Part shown: piece by piece, positions 1-5,635 of the stretch
Numbering within the stretch: position 1 is the first letter of the stretch
How the letters are laid out: each line of letters opens with the position of its first letter
Source of the DNA: Actinomycetota bacterium
GTDB lineage: Bacteria > Actinomycetota > Thermoleophilia > Solirubrobacterales > Solirubrobacteraceae
Reading direction: 5' to 3'
DNA: 7,631 nt
Assembly: GCA_019348435.1 (NCBI GenBank)
Contig: JAHWJM010000117.1
Span: 1-7,631 of the forward strand
Notes under the pieces: generated by a model
Told to the model about the DNA's origin: nothing
Database searches by the model: none
Seen by the model: the letters and a program-made list of their open reading frames with translations, nothing else
Translations under genes and position numbers: made by a program

Positions 1-2
1 CG

Positions 3-80
3 GCCGTCGTCGAGCGGCGCCTGCTGCGCGAGATCCTCGCGTACCTGCGCCGCCGTCCGGCGGCGGGCGTCGCGGCCTGA
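3..80 (+). CDS. 3' end of an unidentified protein-coding gene (partial)
   Basis: An open frame enters from the left edge and ends at TGA 78-80. The visible 25 residues read AVVERRLLREILAYLRRRPA and then AGVAA. This is an Arg/Leu-rich, probably helical C-terminus that ends in a small-residue tail. No family can be assigned from so little sequence. The frame is supported by strong G/C at third positions (CTG, CGC, GAG, ATC, CTC) and by the stop lying 17 nt before the convergent stop of the multicopper oxidase gene, which leaves no room for anything else. Confidence 0.55.
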   Translation, partial: AVVERRLLREILAYLRRRPAAGVAA

Positions 81-104
81 GCCATCCCGTCTGCCGTTCA
101 GGCC
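74..104. terminator. candidate bidirectional hairpin spanning two convergent stops
   Basis: GGCCTGA at 74-80 and TCAGGCC at 98-104 form a perfect 7-bp inverted repeat around a 17-nt loop. The stop codon of the plus-strand gene lies in the left arm and that of the minus-strand oxidase gene in the right arm, because both genes end in GCC TGA. There is no T-tract on either side, so this is not a classic intrinsic terminator. The symmetry may partly follow from the two identical terminal codons. Confidence 0.3.
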
Positions 105-1699
105 ACGACCTCGAACTGCGACATGAGGCCGTGGTCCTCGTGGTCGAGCATGTGGCAGTGCATGACGTACTTGCCGGTGTAGTCGCTCATGCGCCCGGCG
201 ATGACGACGCGCTCGCGCGGATCGAGGAAGAACGTGTCCTTCAGGCATGCCTCCCAGGGCGGCGGGCGGCGGCCGTTGCGCGAGATCATGTACCAGTCGG
301 TGTGGTGCAGGTGGATGAGGTGCGCGACCCCGGTCGGGTTGTGCAGCTCCCAGGTGACCGTCTCGCCGAGCTTCGCGGTTACGTCGGCGTAGGTGGGGTC
401 GAACGACCGACCGTTGACGAGCCAGCGCGGCCGCAGGCCGCCGCTCACGGCGAAGCTCCAGACATGGGACGGCTGCCGTGACGCCTCGGCGAGCCACGCC
501 GGCAGCGGGCGCAGCTCGCGCGGCACCGACGTGCGATCCGGCTCACGCGTGGCTCCGACGCGAAACTCCATCAGCGGGCCGGCGTACGTCGCGGACCCCA
601 GGGACTTCGGTCCGCCGGGGCGCCGGCCGCTGAGCAGACGCACGCGCCCCCCGCGCGCCGCGGCGAAGTCCACGACGATCTCGACGCGCTCACCTGGGCC
701 GATCAGGATCCGGCTGCGGCGCACCGGGCGCGGCATGAGGCCGGCGTCGGTCGCGATCTGGACCATCGGCAGACCGCCGCTCAGGCGCAGCTCGTAGGCC
801 CGGAAGTGCGACGCGTTGAGCACCCGGAGGCGGTAGCGCTGCGCGCGGACGCGGTGGTGGGGCAGCACCGCGCCGTTGACCAGCACCCGCTCGCCCGTGA
901 CGCCGTCGTTCGGCGGACGCCGCTGGGCGGCAAACGGGTCGGTGAGCTGGTTGCGCGCGTCGAACGAGCGGTCGGCGAGCATGAGCGGGATGTCGCGCGA
1001 ACCGCGCGGCAGCGGCAGCGACGCGTCGAGCTCGTCGTCGAGGATCCACATCCCGGCGAGCCCCCGCCAGATGTTGCGCGCGGTCCGGTCGAGGCGGTGG
1101 TCGTGGTACCACTGGAAGGCGCTGCGTTCGGGCGCGCCGTCCTCGACTTGCTCGTAGGTGTAGGTGCGTTCGCCCCCGCGGAAGATCAGCAGGTCGTTGC
1201 CCGACTCGGCGCTGCTGAGGCCAGGAGAGATGTCGCAGTACAGCGACTGCGGCTGGGCGCTCGTCAGCCCGCCGGGATGGCCGTCCTCGCTGCAGCGGTT
1301 GTGCCCGCCGTGCAGATGGACGGTGAGCTCGCCCGCCTCCCGGGGAAGCCGGTGCTGGAAGCGCACGCGCGTCGTGACGCCCGCCGGGCGGCGGATCGTC
1401 GGCCCCGGAAAGCTGCCGCCGTAGGTCCACATCCGGGTCTTGCGCCCCGGCAGGATCGAGACCTCGGCCTCGCGCATCGGGATCGTGAGGTCGGCGCCCG
1501 TCAGGACCTTCGGTATCGGCAGCGGGTTCGCGTAGGGCCTGAGCGCTCGTGCAACCGGCCGTCGCGCGCCGGCCGGGGGGGTGCCCGCCACCTGCGGCAG
1601 GGCGAGCGCGAGCGTGCCCGCCGCCGCGACCGTCAGCAGCGATCGACGGCTGATGGCGTCGACCGGCGGCTGCGGCGGGGGCTGGGGCTGCTGTTGCAT
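98..1699 (-). CDS. Tat-exported multicopper oxidase (laccase/CotA-like)
   Basis: The 533-residue protein is a three-domain multicopper oxidase that couples one-electron oxidation of a substrate (phenol, metal ion or redox protein) to O2 reduction to water outside the membrane. The N-terminus is Gln/Pro-rich and is followed by a twin-arginine signal, SRRSLLTV (17-24), and a hydrophobic stretch. All four copper motifs are present: HLHGGH (H128, H130), WYHDH (H199, H201), HLIHLH (H460, H463, H465) and HCHMLDH (H514, C515, H516, H520). The trinuclear site and the type 1 Cys and two His are therefore intact. The residue five after H520, normally the axial Met in CotA and CueO, is L525, with M526 next. 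The length is usual for CotA-like enzymes. ATG 1699 is the only start before the Tat motif, although no good Shine-Dalgarno lies directly before it. The gene lies 54 bp downstream of a cupredoxin gene. The natural substrate cannot be inferred. Confidence 0.93.
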   Translation of the reverse strand: MQQQPQPPPQPPVDAISRRSLLTVAAAGTLALALPQVAGTPPAGARRPVARALRPYANPLPIPKVLTGADLTIPMREAEVSILPGRKTRMWTYGGSFPGPTIRRPAGVTTRVRFQHRLPREAGELTVHLHGGHNRCSEDGHPGGLTSAQPQSLYCDISPGLSSAESGNDLLIFRGGERTYTYEQVEDGAPERSAFQWYHDHRLDRTARNIWRGLAGMWILDDELDASLPLPRGSRDIPLMLADRSFDARNQLTDPFAAQRRPPNDGVTGERVLVNGAVLPHHRVRAQRYRLRVLNASHFRAYELRLSGGLPMVQIATDAGLMPRPVRRSRILIGPGERVEIVVDFAAARGGRVRLLSGRRPGGPKSLGSATYAGPLMEFRVGATREPDRTSVPRELRPLPAWLAEASRQPSHVWSFAVSGGLRPRWLVNGRSFDPTYADVTAKLGETVTWELHNPTGVAHLIHLHHTDWYMISRNGRRPPPWEACLKDTFFLDPRERVVIAGRMSDYTGKYVMHCHMLDHEDHGLMSQFEVVA

Positions 1700-1710
1700 C
1701 GAAGCGCTGC

Positions 1711-1734
1711 GGGCGGGGAGCGCATTCCCCGCCC
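1711..1734 (-). promoter_or_regulatory. perfect 9-bp hairpin in the cupredoxin-oxidase intergenic gap
   Basis: GGGCGGGGA (1711-1719) and TCCCCGCCC (1726-1734) pair perfectly over 9 GC-rich bp with a 6-nt loop. The structure lies in the 54-bp gap and ends 11 nt before the oxidase ATG. On the transcribed (minus) strand the purine-rich arm is the only Shine-Dalgarno-like sequence upstream of the oxidase, and it would be buried in the stem. No T-tract follows. It could attenuate read-through, protect an mRNA end, or limit oxidase translation relative to cupredoxin. The structure is seen directly; its role is inferred. Confidence 0.45.
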
Positions 1735-1753
1735 CCTCGATCGCTGGTCGCCG

Positions 1754-2335
1754 CTAGTCGGTGACCCTGATCTGACCCTGCATCTCCGGATGGATGATGC
1801 ACATGTACCGCAGGACCTGCCCCGGCCGCGCGCGGACGTCCTGCGTGATCTCCTCGTCCTTTGTCTCCGAATACCACGAGTCGCCGGTCTCGACCTTGCG
1901 CGAGAAGCGGCGGTCCCAGCCGCGCAGGAGCGCATCGACGTGCGGCCGGTTGACCTTCTCCTCCTCCTCGTCGAACTTGTGCGCGACGGCGGCCGTGAGG
2001 CAGATCTTCCCGGGCGTGAAGCACGCCCTCCTGTCCTCGGGGCTATCCGGCAGGACGTTCTTCGCGACGAGCGTGAACGTATGCGGCCCCTTCTCTTTCG
2101 GATCGCTGAGGTTGCGGATGCGCAGCGGCTCGCCCGCCTTCACGTGCGTAGATCCCGTAAAGCGCAAGGTGGGGGTGGACCTCATCGAGATGGTCTTCGT
2201 GTTCGCGGCAGCGGCGGCGGCCGTGCTGCCCTCCTCCGCCGAGGCGGCCGACCCCGCGCCCAGCGCCATCGCCAGCCCGACCGCCGCACCGGCTGCGAGC
2301 AGCCCCCGGGCGGCCGTCGAACGTCCCGTCCTCAT
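1754..2335 (-). CDS. secreted cupredoxin (type 1 blue copper) protein
   Basis: The 193-residue exported protein begins MRTGRS, has a hydrophobic segment, and has a likely signal peptidase site after the SAASA motif near residue 33. The mature part carries a cupredoxin copper site: H85 in GPHTFTLV, then C179, H182 and M185 in CIIHPEM, the same C-x2-H-x2-M spacing as in amicyanin-type blue copper proteins. About 90 residues separate H85 from C179, longer than in simple plastocyanins. The insert holds two cysteines (C105, C112) that may form a disulfide, an acidic run (DEEEE) and several Trp/Arg residues. ATG 2335 is chosen over the in-frame ATG at 2344 because the Shine-Dalgarno AAGGGAG abuts the latter but lies 9 nt from the former. 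The protein probably carries electrons to or from the multicopper oxidase encoded just downstream; that link rests on gene order. A structural copper-binding or copper-storage role is an alternative. Confidence 0.82.
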   Translation of the reverse strand: MRTGRSTAARGLLAAGAAVGLAMALGAGSAASAEEGSTAAAAAANTKTISMRSTPTLRFTGSTHVKAGEPLRIRNLSDPKEKGPHTFTLVAKNVLPDSPEDRRACFTPGKICLTAAVAHKFDEEEEKVNRPHVDALLRGWDRRFSRKVETGDSWYSETKDEEITQDVRARPGQVLRYMCIIHPEMQGQIRVTD

Positions 2336-2344
2336 CACCGTCAT

Positions 2345-2351
2345 CTCCCTT
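2345..2351 (-). promoter_or_regulatory. ribosome binding site that decides the cupredoxin start
   Basis: On the minus strand AAGGGAG is followed immediately by ATG (2344) and, after ATGACGGTG, by a second in-frame ATG (2335). A zero-length spacer to the first ATG cannot work, while the 9-nt spacer to the second is near ideal. The encoded protein therefore most likely starts at 2335. Confidence 0.65.
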
Positions 2352-2371
2352 GTGTGTGGAAAGCCGCGGGC

Positions 2372-2377
2372 AAAGTA
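2372..2377 (-). promoter_or_regulatory. possible -10 element for the cupredoxin-oxidase operon
   Basis: TACTTT on the minus strand fits the TAnnnT -10 pattern and would place the transcript start roughly 30 nt upstream of the cupredoxin ATG, leaving room for the AAGGGAG ribosome binding site. No convincing -35 hexamer is seen at 17-18 nt (TATCGG/ATCGGC only), so this is tentative. Confidence 0.3.
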
Positions 2378-2420
2378 CCAGCGTCCAGAGCATCGCCGAT
2401 AGGGAGGTGACCGAACTCCG

Positions 2421-2450
2421 GGGGTGCGGTTATCCGAACCCTGTTACCCC
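2421..2450. other. interrupted hairpin downstream of the glycosyltransferase gene
   Basis: The 143-bp gap between the glycosyltransferase stop and the cupredoxin start contains a nested dyad. GGGGT (2421-2425) pairs with ACCCC (2446-2450), and inside it GGTT (2428-2431) pairs with AACC (2437-2440). The position, about 40 nt past the minus-strand glycosyltransferase stop, suits a transcript-end structure or an operator for the cupredoxin operon. There is no T-tract and the internal loops are asymmetric. Nothing else is visible in this gap apart from the tentative -10 and the ribosome binding site of the cupredoxin gene. Confidence 0.22.
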
Positions 2451-2487
2451 AGCAACTCTGGGCCTTCGGCTCCCGGCCGCTGCCGAG

Positions 2488-3450
2488 CTAGGCCTCCCAG
2501 CGCGGACCGCGACGAAGAACAGGTGGCTCGCGCAGGAGCGCGTCGATCTGCTCCATCGCCGCCGACCGGCCCGCCTGGATCGCGCGGCGCTCGCGCAGTG
2601 CTCTCGGCAGTCCGGCCAGCGCGGCGAGCCGTCCTGCCACCTCGACTGGGACCAGTCGTCGCGGCCGGTTGCTCCGCAGTTCGGCCGCCCAGCGCCGCGC
2701 GAGCGACCGCGGCCCCGTCCGCGGCAGGCACCGCACGGCGCACCACGCGCTGTTGCGCGCCACGTAGAAGCGCGCGCGGGCTTGCGAGCGCGTGGTGGCG
2801 CCGAGGCGATGGACGACGCGCGCCGACGGCACGAGCAGCGCGTGCCAGCCGGTCAGCACCGCGCGGAAGGCGAGGTCGACGTCCTCGTAGTACAGGAAGA
2901 AGCGCTCCTCGTAGCCGCCGAGCGCGTCGAAGACGTCGCGCCGGAAGACGGGCGCCGCGCCCGGTGCCGCGAAGACGCGGTAGGGCTCGGCGGGCAGCTC
3001 GTCGAGCGGGTGGTCGCGCAGCAGCTTGTAGGCATAGCCGGCCGCCGAGTACTGGTCGCCTGCGCTCTCGATGCGGCCGGTCGCGGCGCTGACGAGCACG
3101 CTGCCGAGTGCCCACGTCCGCTCATCGCGAGGCGCTGCCGTCAGCTGCGCGAGCCAGTCGGGCGCCGGCGTGGCATCCGAGTTCAGGACGCAGACCCAGG
3201 GCGCCGCCGTCGCACGCACGCCGCGGTTGGCGCCCCCGCCGAACCCGAGGTTGCGCCCCAGCGAGAGCACGCGCACGCGGGGATGGCGCGCGCGCAGCAG
3301 CGCCAGCGACCCGTCGCGCGAGCCGTTGTCGGCGACGACGATCTCGTCGGGGCCGATCGTCTGCGACGCGAGGGCGGCGAGGCAGTCGGGCAGCAGCCGT
3401 TCGCCGTTGTAGTTGACGATGACCACGGCGACGCCGCAGGCCGCTGGCAT
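2488..3450 (-). CDS. family 2 glycosyltransferase (rhamnosyltransferase-like)
   Basis: The 320-residue cytoplasmic inverting GT-A glycosyltransferase should transfer a sugar from a nucleotide-sugar donor to a glycan or lipid-linked acceptor. Visible family motifs, in order, are VVIVNYNG (9-16), VADNGSRDGS (39-48), the RNLGFGGGANRG loop (66-77), the metal/nucleotide site LNSDA (89-93), and the acceptor/catalytic-base region FFLYYEDVDLAFR (184-196) followed by H214. The set matches the WbbL/RfbF-type subgroup, but donor and acceptor are not predictable. The C-terminal 80 residues are Arg-rich, possibly for membrane contact, with no transmembrane segment. ATG 3450 is chosen because the fold's first strand begins a few residues later; upstream in-frame sequence overlaps the acetyltransferase gene and looks non-native. 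The start lies 4 nt after the acetyltransferase TAG with only a weak GGGCGG ribosome site, which suggests translational coupling and a shared role in glycan synthesis. Confidence 0.92.
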   Translation of the reverse strand: MPAACGVAVVIVNYNGERLLPDCLAALASQTIGPDEIVVADNGSRDGSLALLRARHPRVRVLSLGRNLGFGGGANRGVRATAAPWVCVLNSDATPAPDWLAQLTAAPRDERTWALGSVLVSAATGRIESAGDQYSAAGYAYKLLRDHPLDELPAEPYRVFAAPGAAPVFRRDVFDALGGYEERFFLYYEDVDLAFRAVLTGWHALLVPSARVVHRLGATTRSQARARFYVARNSAWCAVRCLPRTGPRSLARRWAAELRSNRPRRLVPVEVAGRLAALAGLPRALRERRAIQAGRSAAMEQIDALLREPPVLRRGPRWEA

Positions 3451-3454
3451 GCCG

Positions 3455-4144
3455 CTACCGCCCGGGATCGAAGCGCGCGATGAAGGCGTCGACGTCGGGG
3501 CTGGAGAGGGCGTCGACGCGCTCCTTGACGAGCTCCGTCGGCCAGTCCCACCACCGGATGCGCAGCAGCGCCTCGACCTGCGCGTCGCTGAAGCGCCGGC
3601 CGATCTCGCGCGCCGGATTGCCGACGACGATCGCGTAGGGCCGCACGTCCTTGGCGACCACGGCCTTGGTGCCGACGACCGCGCCGTCACCGATCGTCAC
3701 GCCCGACATCACCGTGCAGCCGTTCGTCACCCATGTGTCGCTGCCGACGACGATGTCACCGCGGCCGTGCGTGAAGCCGTCCTCGTAGGCGCCGGGCAGT
3801 TCGAGCATCGCGCGCAGGCCGTAGAGCGAGACCCACTCGATGCGGTGCAGCCCCCCGACGTAGAAGTCCGCGTCCGGCGCGATCGAGGCGAAGTTGCCGA
3901 TGATCACGCGTCCCGTATCGCCCTTGAAGCGAATGACGTTGGGCGCGTAGTAGCTCATGTTGCCCATGACGAGCGTGCCGTCGGCGAGATGTTCCTGCGC
4001 GCGCTCCTGCAGCGCCACTGTGCCCTCGGCGTTGTTGAGCGTGCGGCGCAGGTGCTCGACGGCCTCTACGCGGGACTTCAGGCGGCGGGCGTGCTGGACG
4101 ACCCGCCGGGCCTGACGGGCGGCGCGTCGGACGGGGCTCGGCAT
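3455..4144 (-). CDS. CatB-family hexapeptide-repeat O-acetyltransferase
   Basis: The 229-residue protein carries a left-handed beta-helix acyltransferase domain of the xenobiotic acyltransferase/CatB type, which moves an acetyl group from acetyl-CoA to a hydroxyl. Hexapeptide-like turns run from about 60 to 175 (for example GNFASIAPDADF, GSDTWVTNGCTVMSGV, IGDGAVVGTKAVVAKDV, IVVGNPA). FYVGGLHRIEWVSLY (94-108) matches the catalytic His segment of CatB enzymes, making H100 the likely base. The C-terminal WWDWP (198-202) is the family's usual helix. The first 55 residues are an extra basic, probably helical extension rich in Arg, which could oligomerise or touch the membrane. Beside a glycosyltransferase, a sugar O-acetyltransferase is more likely than a chloramphenicol resistance enzyme. 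No Shine-Dalgarno precedes ATG 4144; a TACACT box 8 nt upstream suggests a leaderless transcript. Confidence 0.88.
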   Translation of the reverse strand: MPSPVRRAARQARRVVQHARRLKSRVEAVEHLRRTLNNAEGTVALQERAQEHLADGTLVMGNMSYYAPNVIRFKGDTGRVIIGNFASIAPDADFYVGGLHRIEWVSLYGLRAMLELPGAYEDGFTHGRGDIVVGSDTWVTNGCTVMSGVTIGDGAVVGTKAVVAKDVRPYAIVVGNPAREIGRRFSDAQVEALLRIRWWDWPTELVKERVDALSSPDVDAFIARFDPGR

Positions 4145-4152
4145 CGCGCGCC

Positions 4153-4158
4153 AGTGTA
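4153..4158 (-). promoter_or_regulatory. -10-like box of a probable leaderless acetyltransferase mRNA
   Basis: TACACT on the minus strand differs from TATACT at one position and is followed by 8 nt and then ATG 4144. A -10 at this distance would start transcription at or next to the A of the start codon, which agrees with the absence of any ribosome binding site. No clear -35 is visible. Confidence 0.45.
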
Positions 4159-4196
4159 GGCGGCGGCGCGCGTGCGGCCGACGGCACGGCGGCCGG

Positions 4197-4202
4197 TACC
4201 CT
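4197..4202 (+). promoter_or_regulatory. -10-like box of a probable leaderless methyltransferase mRNA
   Basis: TACCCT is followed by 7 nt and then GTG 4210. The gap contains no purine-rich ribosome site. The distance fits transcription beginning at the start codon. The box lies within the 65-bp divergent region shared with the acetyltransferase gene, about 40 bp from that gene's own box. Confidence 0.38.
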
Positions 4203-4209
4203 CGCGATC

Positions 4210-4917
4210 GTGGCTGTCGATCCCGCGCTGGCGAAGCTCTACGAGGCCAAGGCGCAGACGTACGCGGCGTTCGGCAACGGCGCGATCGCCGCGCATGCGC
4301 AGCGCCTGCTGCCGGACGGTGGGCGGGTGCTGGACGTCGGCTGCGCGTCCGGCGGCCTGCTCGCGCTGCTGCGCCCTCAGGCCGGGTACCTCGCGGGCCT
4401 GGAGCTGTCGGCCAGCGCGGCGCACGCGGCGGCGCAGGTCGCCGACCATGTCGTGCAGGGGGCGCTCGAGGACCCGGAGCTGCCGTTCGAGGCGGATTCG
4501 TTCGACCTCGTCGTGCTCGCCGACGTGCTCGAGCACCTCGCCGACCCGGCGGCGGGGCTGGCGCGTGCGGCGACCTGGTGCCGGCCCGGCGAGGGCGTGG
4601 TGCTCGTCAGCGTGCCGAACGTCGCGCACTGGCAGGCGCGGCTGACGCTGCTGCGCGGGCGCTGGCCGCAGGAGGACAGCGGCACGTTCGACGCCAGCCA
4701 CCTGCGCTGGTTCACGCGCGACGCGCTGGCGGCGCTGCTGGCGGGCGCGGGGCTGCGCAGCGTCGAGCTGCACACGATCGTCCCGGCGCTGCGCAACCAC
4801 GCGCCGGCGGCGGCGGCGCGCTTGACGGACCGTCTCGAGCCCGTCTGGCAGGCGCTCGGCCGCCGTGCTCCGGCGCTGCTCGGCTACCAGGTGATCGGGA
4901 TCGGCCGCCGCTCGTGA
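4210..4917 (+). CDS. class I SAM-dependent methyltransferase (Methyltransf_23-like)
   Basis: The 235-residue soluble protein has a Rossmann-fold methyltransferase domain that uses S-adenosylmethionine. Motif I is VLDVGCASGG (40-49), with E65 at the end of the second strand placed to hold the ribose. DLVVLADVLEHLADP (99-113) is the motif IV/post-II region, and SVPNVAHWQARL (134-145) with HLRWFT (164-169) is the signature of the group often found in glycan, glycolipid and O-antigen clusters. The last 50 residues are Ala/Arg-rich, and LLGYQVIGIGR forms a final strand. GTG 4210 gives the natural N-terminus and follows a TACCCT box by 7 nt. A second methyltransferase gene follows 38 bp later on the same strand, and the acetyltransferase/glycosyltransferase pair diverges upstream. 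The acceptor is probably a sugar hydroxyl or a quinone/lipid-like ring, but the sequence does not decide this. Confidence 0.87.
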   Translation: MAVDPALAKLYEAKAQTYAAFGNGAIAAHAQRLLPDGGRVLDVGCASGGLLALLRPQAGYLAGLELSASAAHAAAQVADHVVQGALEDPELPFEADSFDLVVLADVLEHLADPAAGLARAATWCRPGEGVVLVSVPNVAHWQARLTLLRGRWPQEDSGTFDASHLRWFTRDALAALLAGAGLRSVELHTIVPALRNHAPAAAARLTDRLEPVWQALGRRAPALLGYQVIGIGRRS

Positions 4918-4940
4918 TCGGCGAGCCCGAACCGAGCGCG

Positions 4941-4946
4941 TAGGCT
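4941..4946 (+). promoter_or_regulatory. -10-like box of the second methyltransferase gene
   Basis: TAGGCT lies 9 nt before ATG 4956, inside the 38-bp gap between the two methyltransferase genes. The intervening GGCGCCCCG is not a ribosome binding site. The spacing again matches a leaderless start, so the second gene may have its own promoter besides read-through from the first. No good -35 is seen. Confidence 0.42.
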
Positions 4947-4955
4947 GGCGCCCCG

Positions 4956-5627
4956 ATGGGCCTGCGCGAGATCCGCTACGACATGAACCACGGCGCGGCG
5001 CGGCGCCTGCTGATGCCGACCCTCCAGCGCTGGGCGGCGTCGCATCCGCCCGCGGCCGAGGTGCTCGAGGTCGGCGCCGGTCACTACGACCACCGCCCGT
5101 TCTTCTCCTGCACGCTGACGAAGTTCGACGCCGACACGTCGCAGAGCCCGGACATCGTCGGCGACGCGCACGCGATGCCGATGCAGGACGAGCGGTTCGA
5201 CGCCGCGCTGGCGATCAGCGTGCTCGAGCACGTCGACGACCCCTACCAGGTCGTCCGCGAGATGTACCGCGTCCTCAAGCCGGGCGCCCCGGTGCTGGCC
5301 TGGATCCCGTTCACGTTCGGCGTGCACGGCTTTCCGGAGGACGTCAGCCGCTTTACGACCTTCGGCATGCGCCGGCTCTTCGAGCGTGCCGGCTTCGAGA
5401 TCGTGCGCATCGACGAGAAGCCGTACTCGGGGGCGTTCCTGCAGCTGTCGAACCTCGTGCACTTCGTGCTGCCGCGCACCGACCATCGCCGCTGGGTGCG
5501 CCCCCTCAACAAGGCGCTCTTCCTGGTCGCGCGGATGGGCTACCCGCTCGACGAGCGCTTCGGCAAGCTCAAGCTGAAGACGCTCTACACGGGCGCCGAG
5601 ATCGAGGCTCGCAAGCCGCGGGCCTAG
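4956..5627 (+). CDS. class I SAM-dependent methyltransferase (Methyltransf_11-like)
   Basis: The 223-residue cytoplasmic protein has a SAM-binding Rossmann core. VLEVGAGHYDHR (36-47) is motif I, but the third glycine of ExGxGxG is Tyr44. FDADTSQSPDIVGDAHAMP (57-75) holds the acidic second-strand residue and the next loop. FDAALAISVLEHVDDPYQ (81-98) and the YRVLKPGAPVLAWIPF strand (104-119) are typical of Methyltransf_11. After the core, FGVHGFPEDVSRFTTFGMRRLFERAGF (121-147 region) resembles enzymes of glycan clusters, where this segment caps the acceptor pocket. The C-terminal tail to 223 is basic. ATG 4956 is supported by the upstream TAGGCT box and by the absence of an in-frame alternative that would keep the fold. 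The gene converges on the SGNH gene with 8 nt between the stops. It is not closely similar to the first methyltransferase, so a different acceptor position is likely. Confidence 0.87.
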   Translation: MGLREIRYDMNHGAARRLLMPTLQRWAASHPPAAEVLEVGAGHYDHRPFFSCTLTKFDADTSQSPDIVGDAHAMPMQDERFDAALAISVLEHVDDPYQVVREMYRVLKPGAPVLAWIPFTFGVHGFPEDVSRFTTFGMRRLFERAGFEIVRIDEKPYSGAFLQLSNLVHFVLPRTDHRRWVRPLNKALFLVARMGYPLDERFGKLKLKTLYTGAEIEARKPRA

Positions 5628-5635
5628 AGGGCCCG
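5619..5635. terminator. compact hairpin between convergent stops
   Basis: CGGGCC (5619-5624) and GGCCCG (5630-5635) form a perfect 6-bp GC stem with a TAGAG loop. The methyltransferase stop TAG is the first part of the loop, and the SGNH gene stop begins right after the right arm. The small size and absence of T-tracts make it a weak intrinsic terminator, but the position between two convergent genes suits a bidirectional one. Confidence 0.35.

Noticed and set aside
690..2024. Minus-strand 444-codon frame overlapping the oxidase and cupredoxin genes
   Set aside because: It is a shifted frame of the same strand, with Arg/Pro/Ala-rich low-complexity translation and no motif. The other frame has full copper sites.
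806..2410. Plus-strand 534-codon open frame across the oxidase and cupredoxin genes
   Set aside because: It runs antisense to two clearly recognisable proteins, is rich in Arg/Ala/Gly with no family motif, and spans their intergenic gap. It is a GC-driven shadow frame.
2421..2450. tRNA-like look of the GGTTCGGAT stretch on the minus strand
   Set aside because: No acceptor stem, anticodon arm or D arm can be drawn around it; only a short interrupted hairpin remains.
2350..3483. Plus-strand 377-codon frame over the glycosyltransferase, preceded by an AGGGAGGTG purine run
   Set aside because: The run looks like a ribosome site, but no suitable start follows it and the translation is low-complexity antisense of a clear family 2 glycosyltransferase.
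3451..3690. N-terminal extension of the glycosyltransferase up to an ATG at 3690
   Set aside because: The extra 80 residues are Ser/Arg-rich shadow of the acetyltransferase C-terminus. The glycosyltransferase fold begins right after ATG 3450.
3455..4144. Chloramphenicol acetyltransferase (antibiotic resistance) reading of the CatB-like gene
   Set aside because: The family includes both resistance enzymes and sugar O-acetyltransferases. The basic N-terminal extension and the glycosyltransferase directly downstream favour a glycan role.
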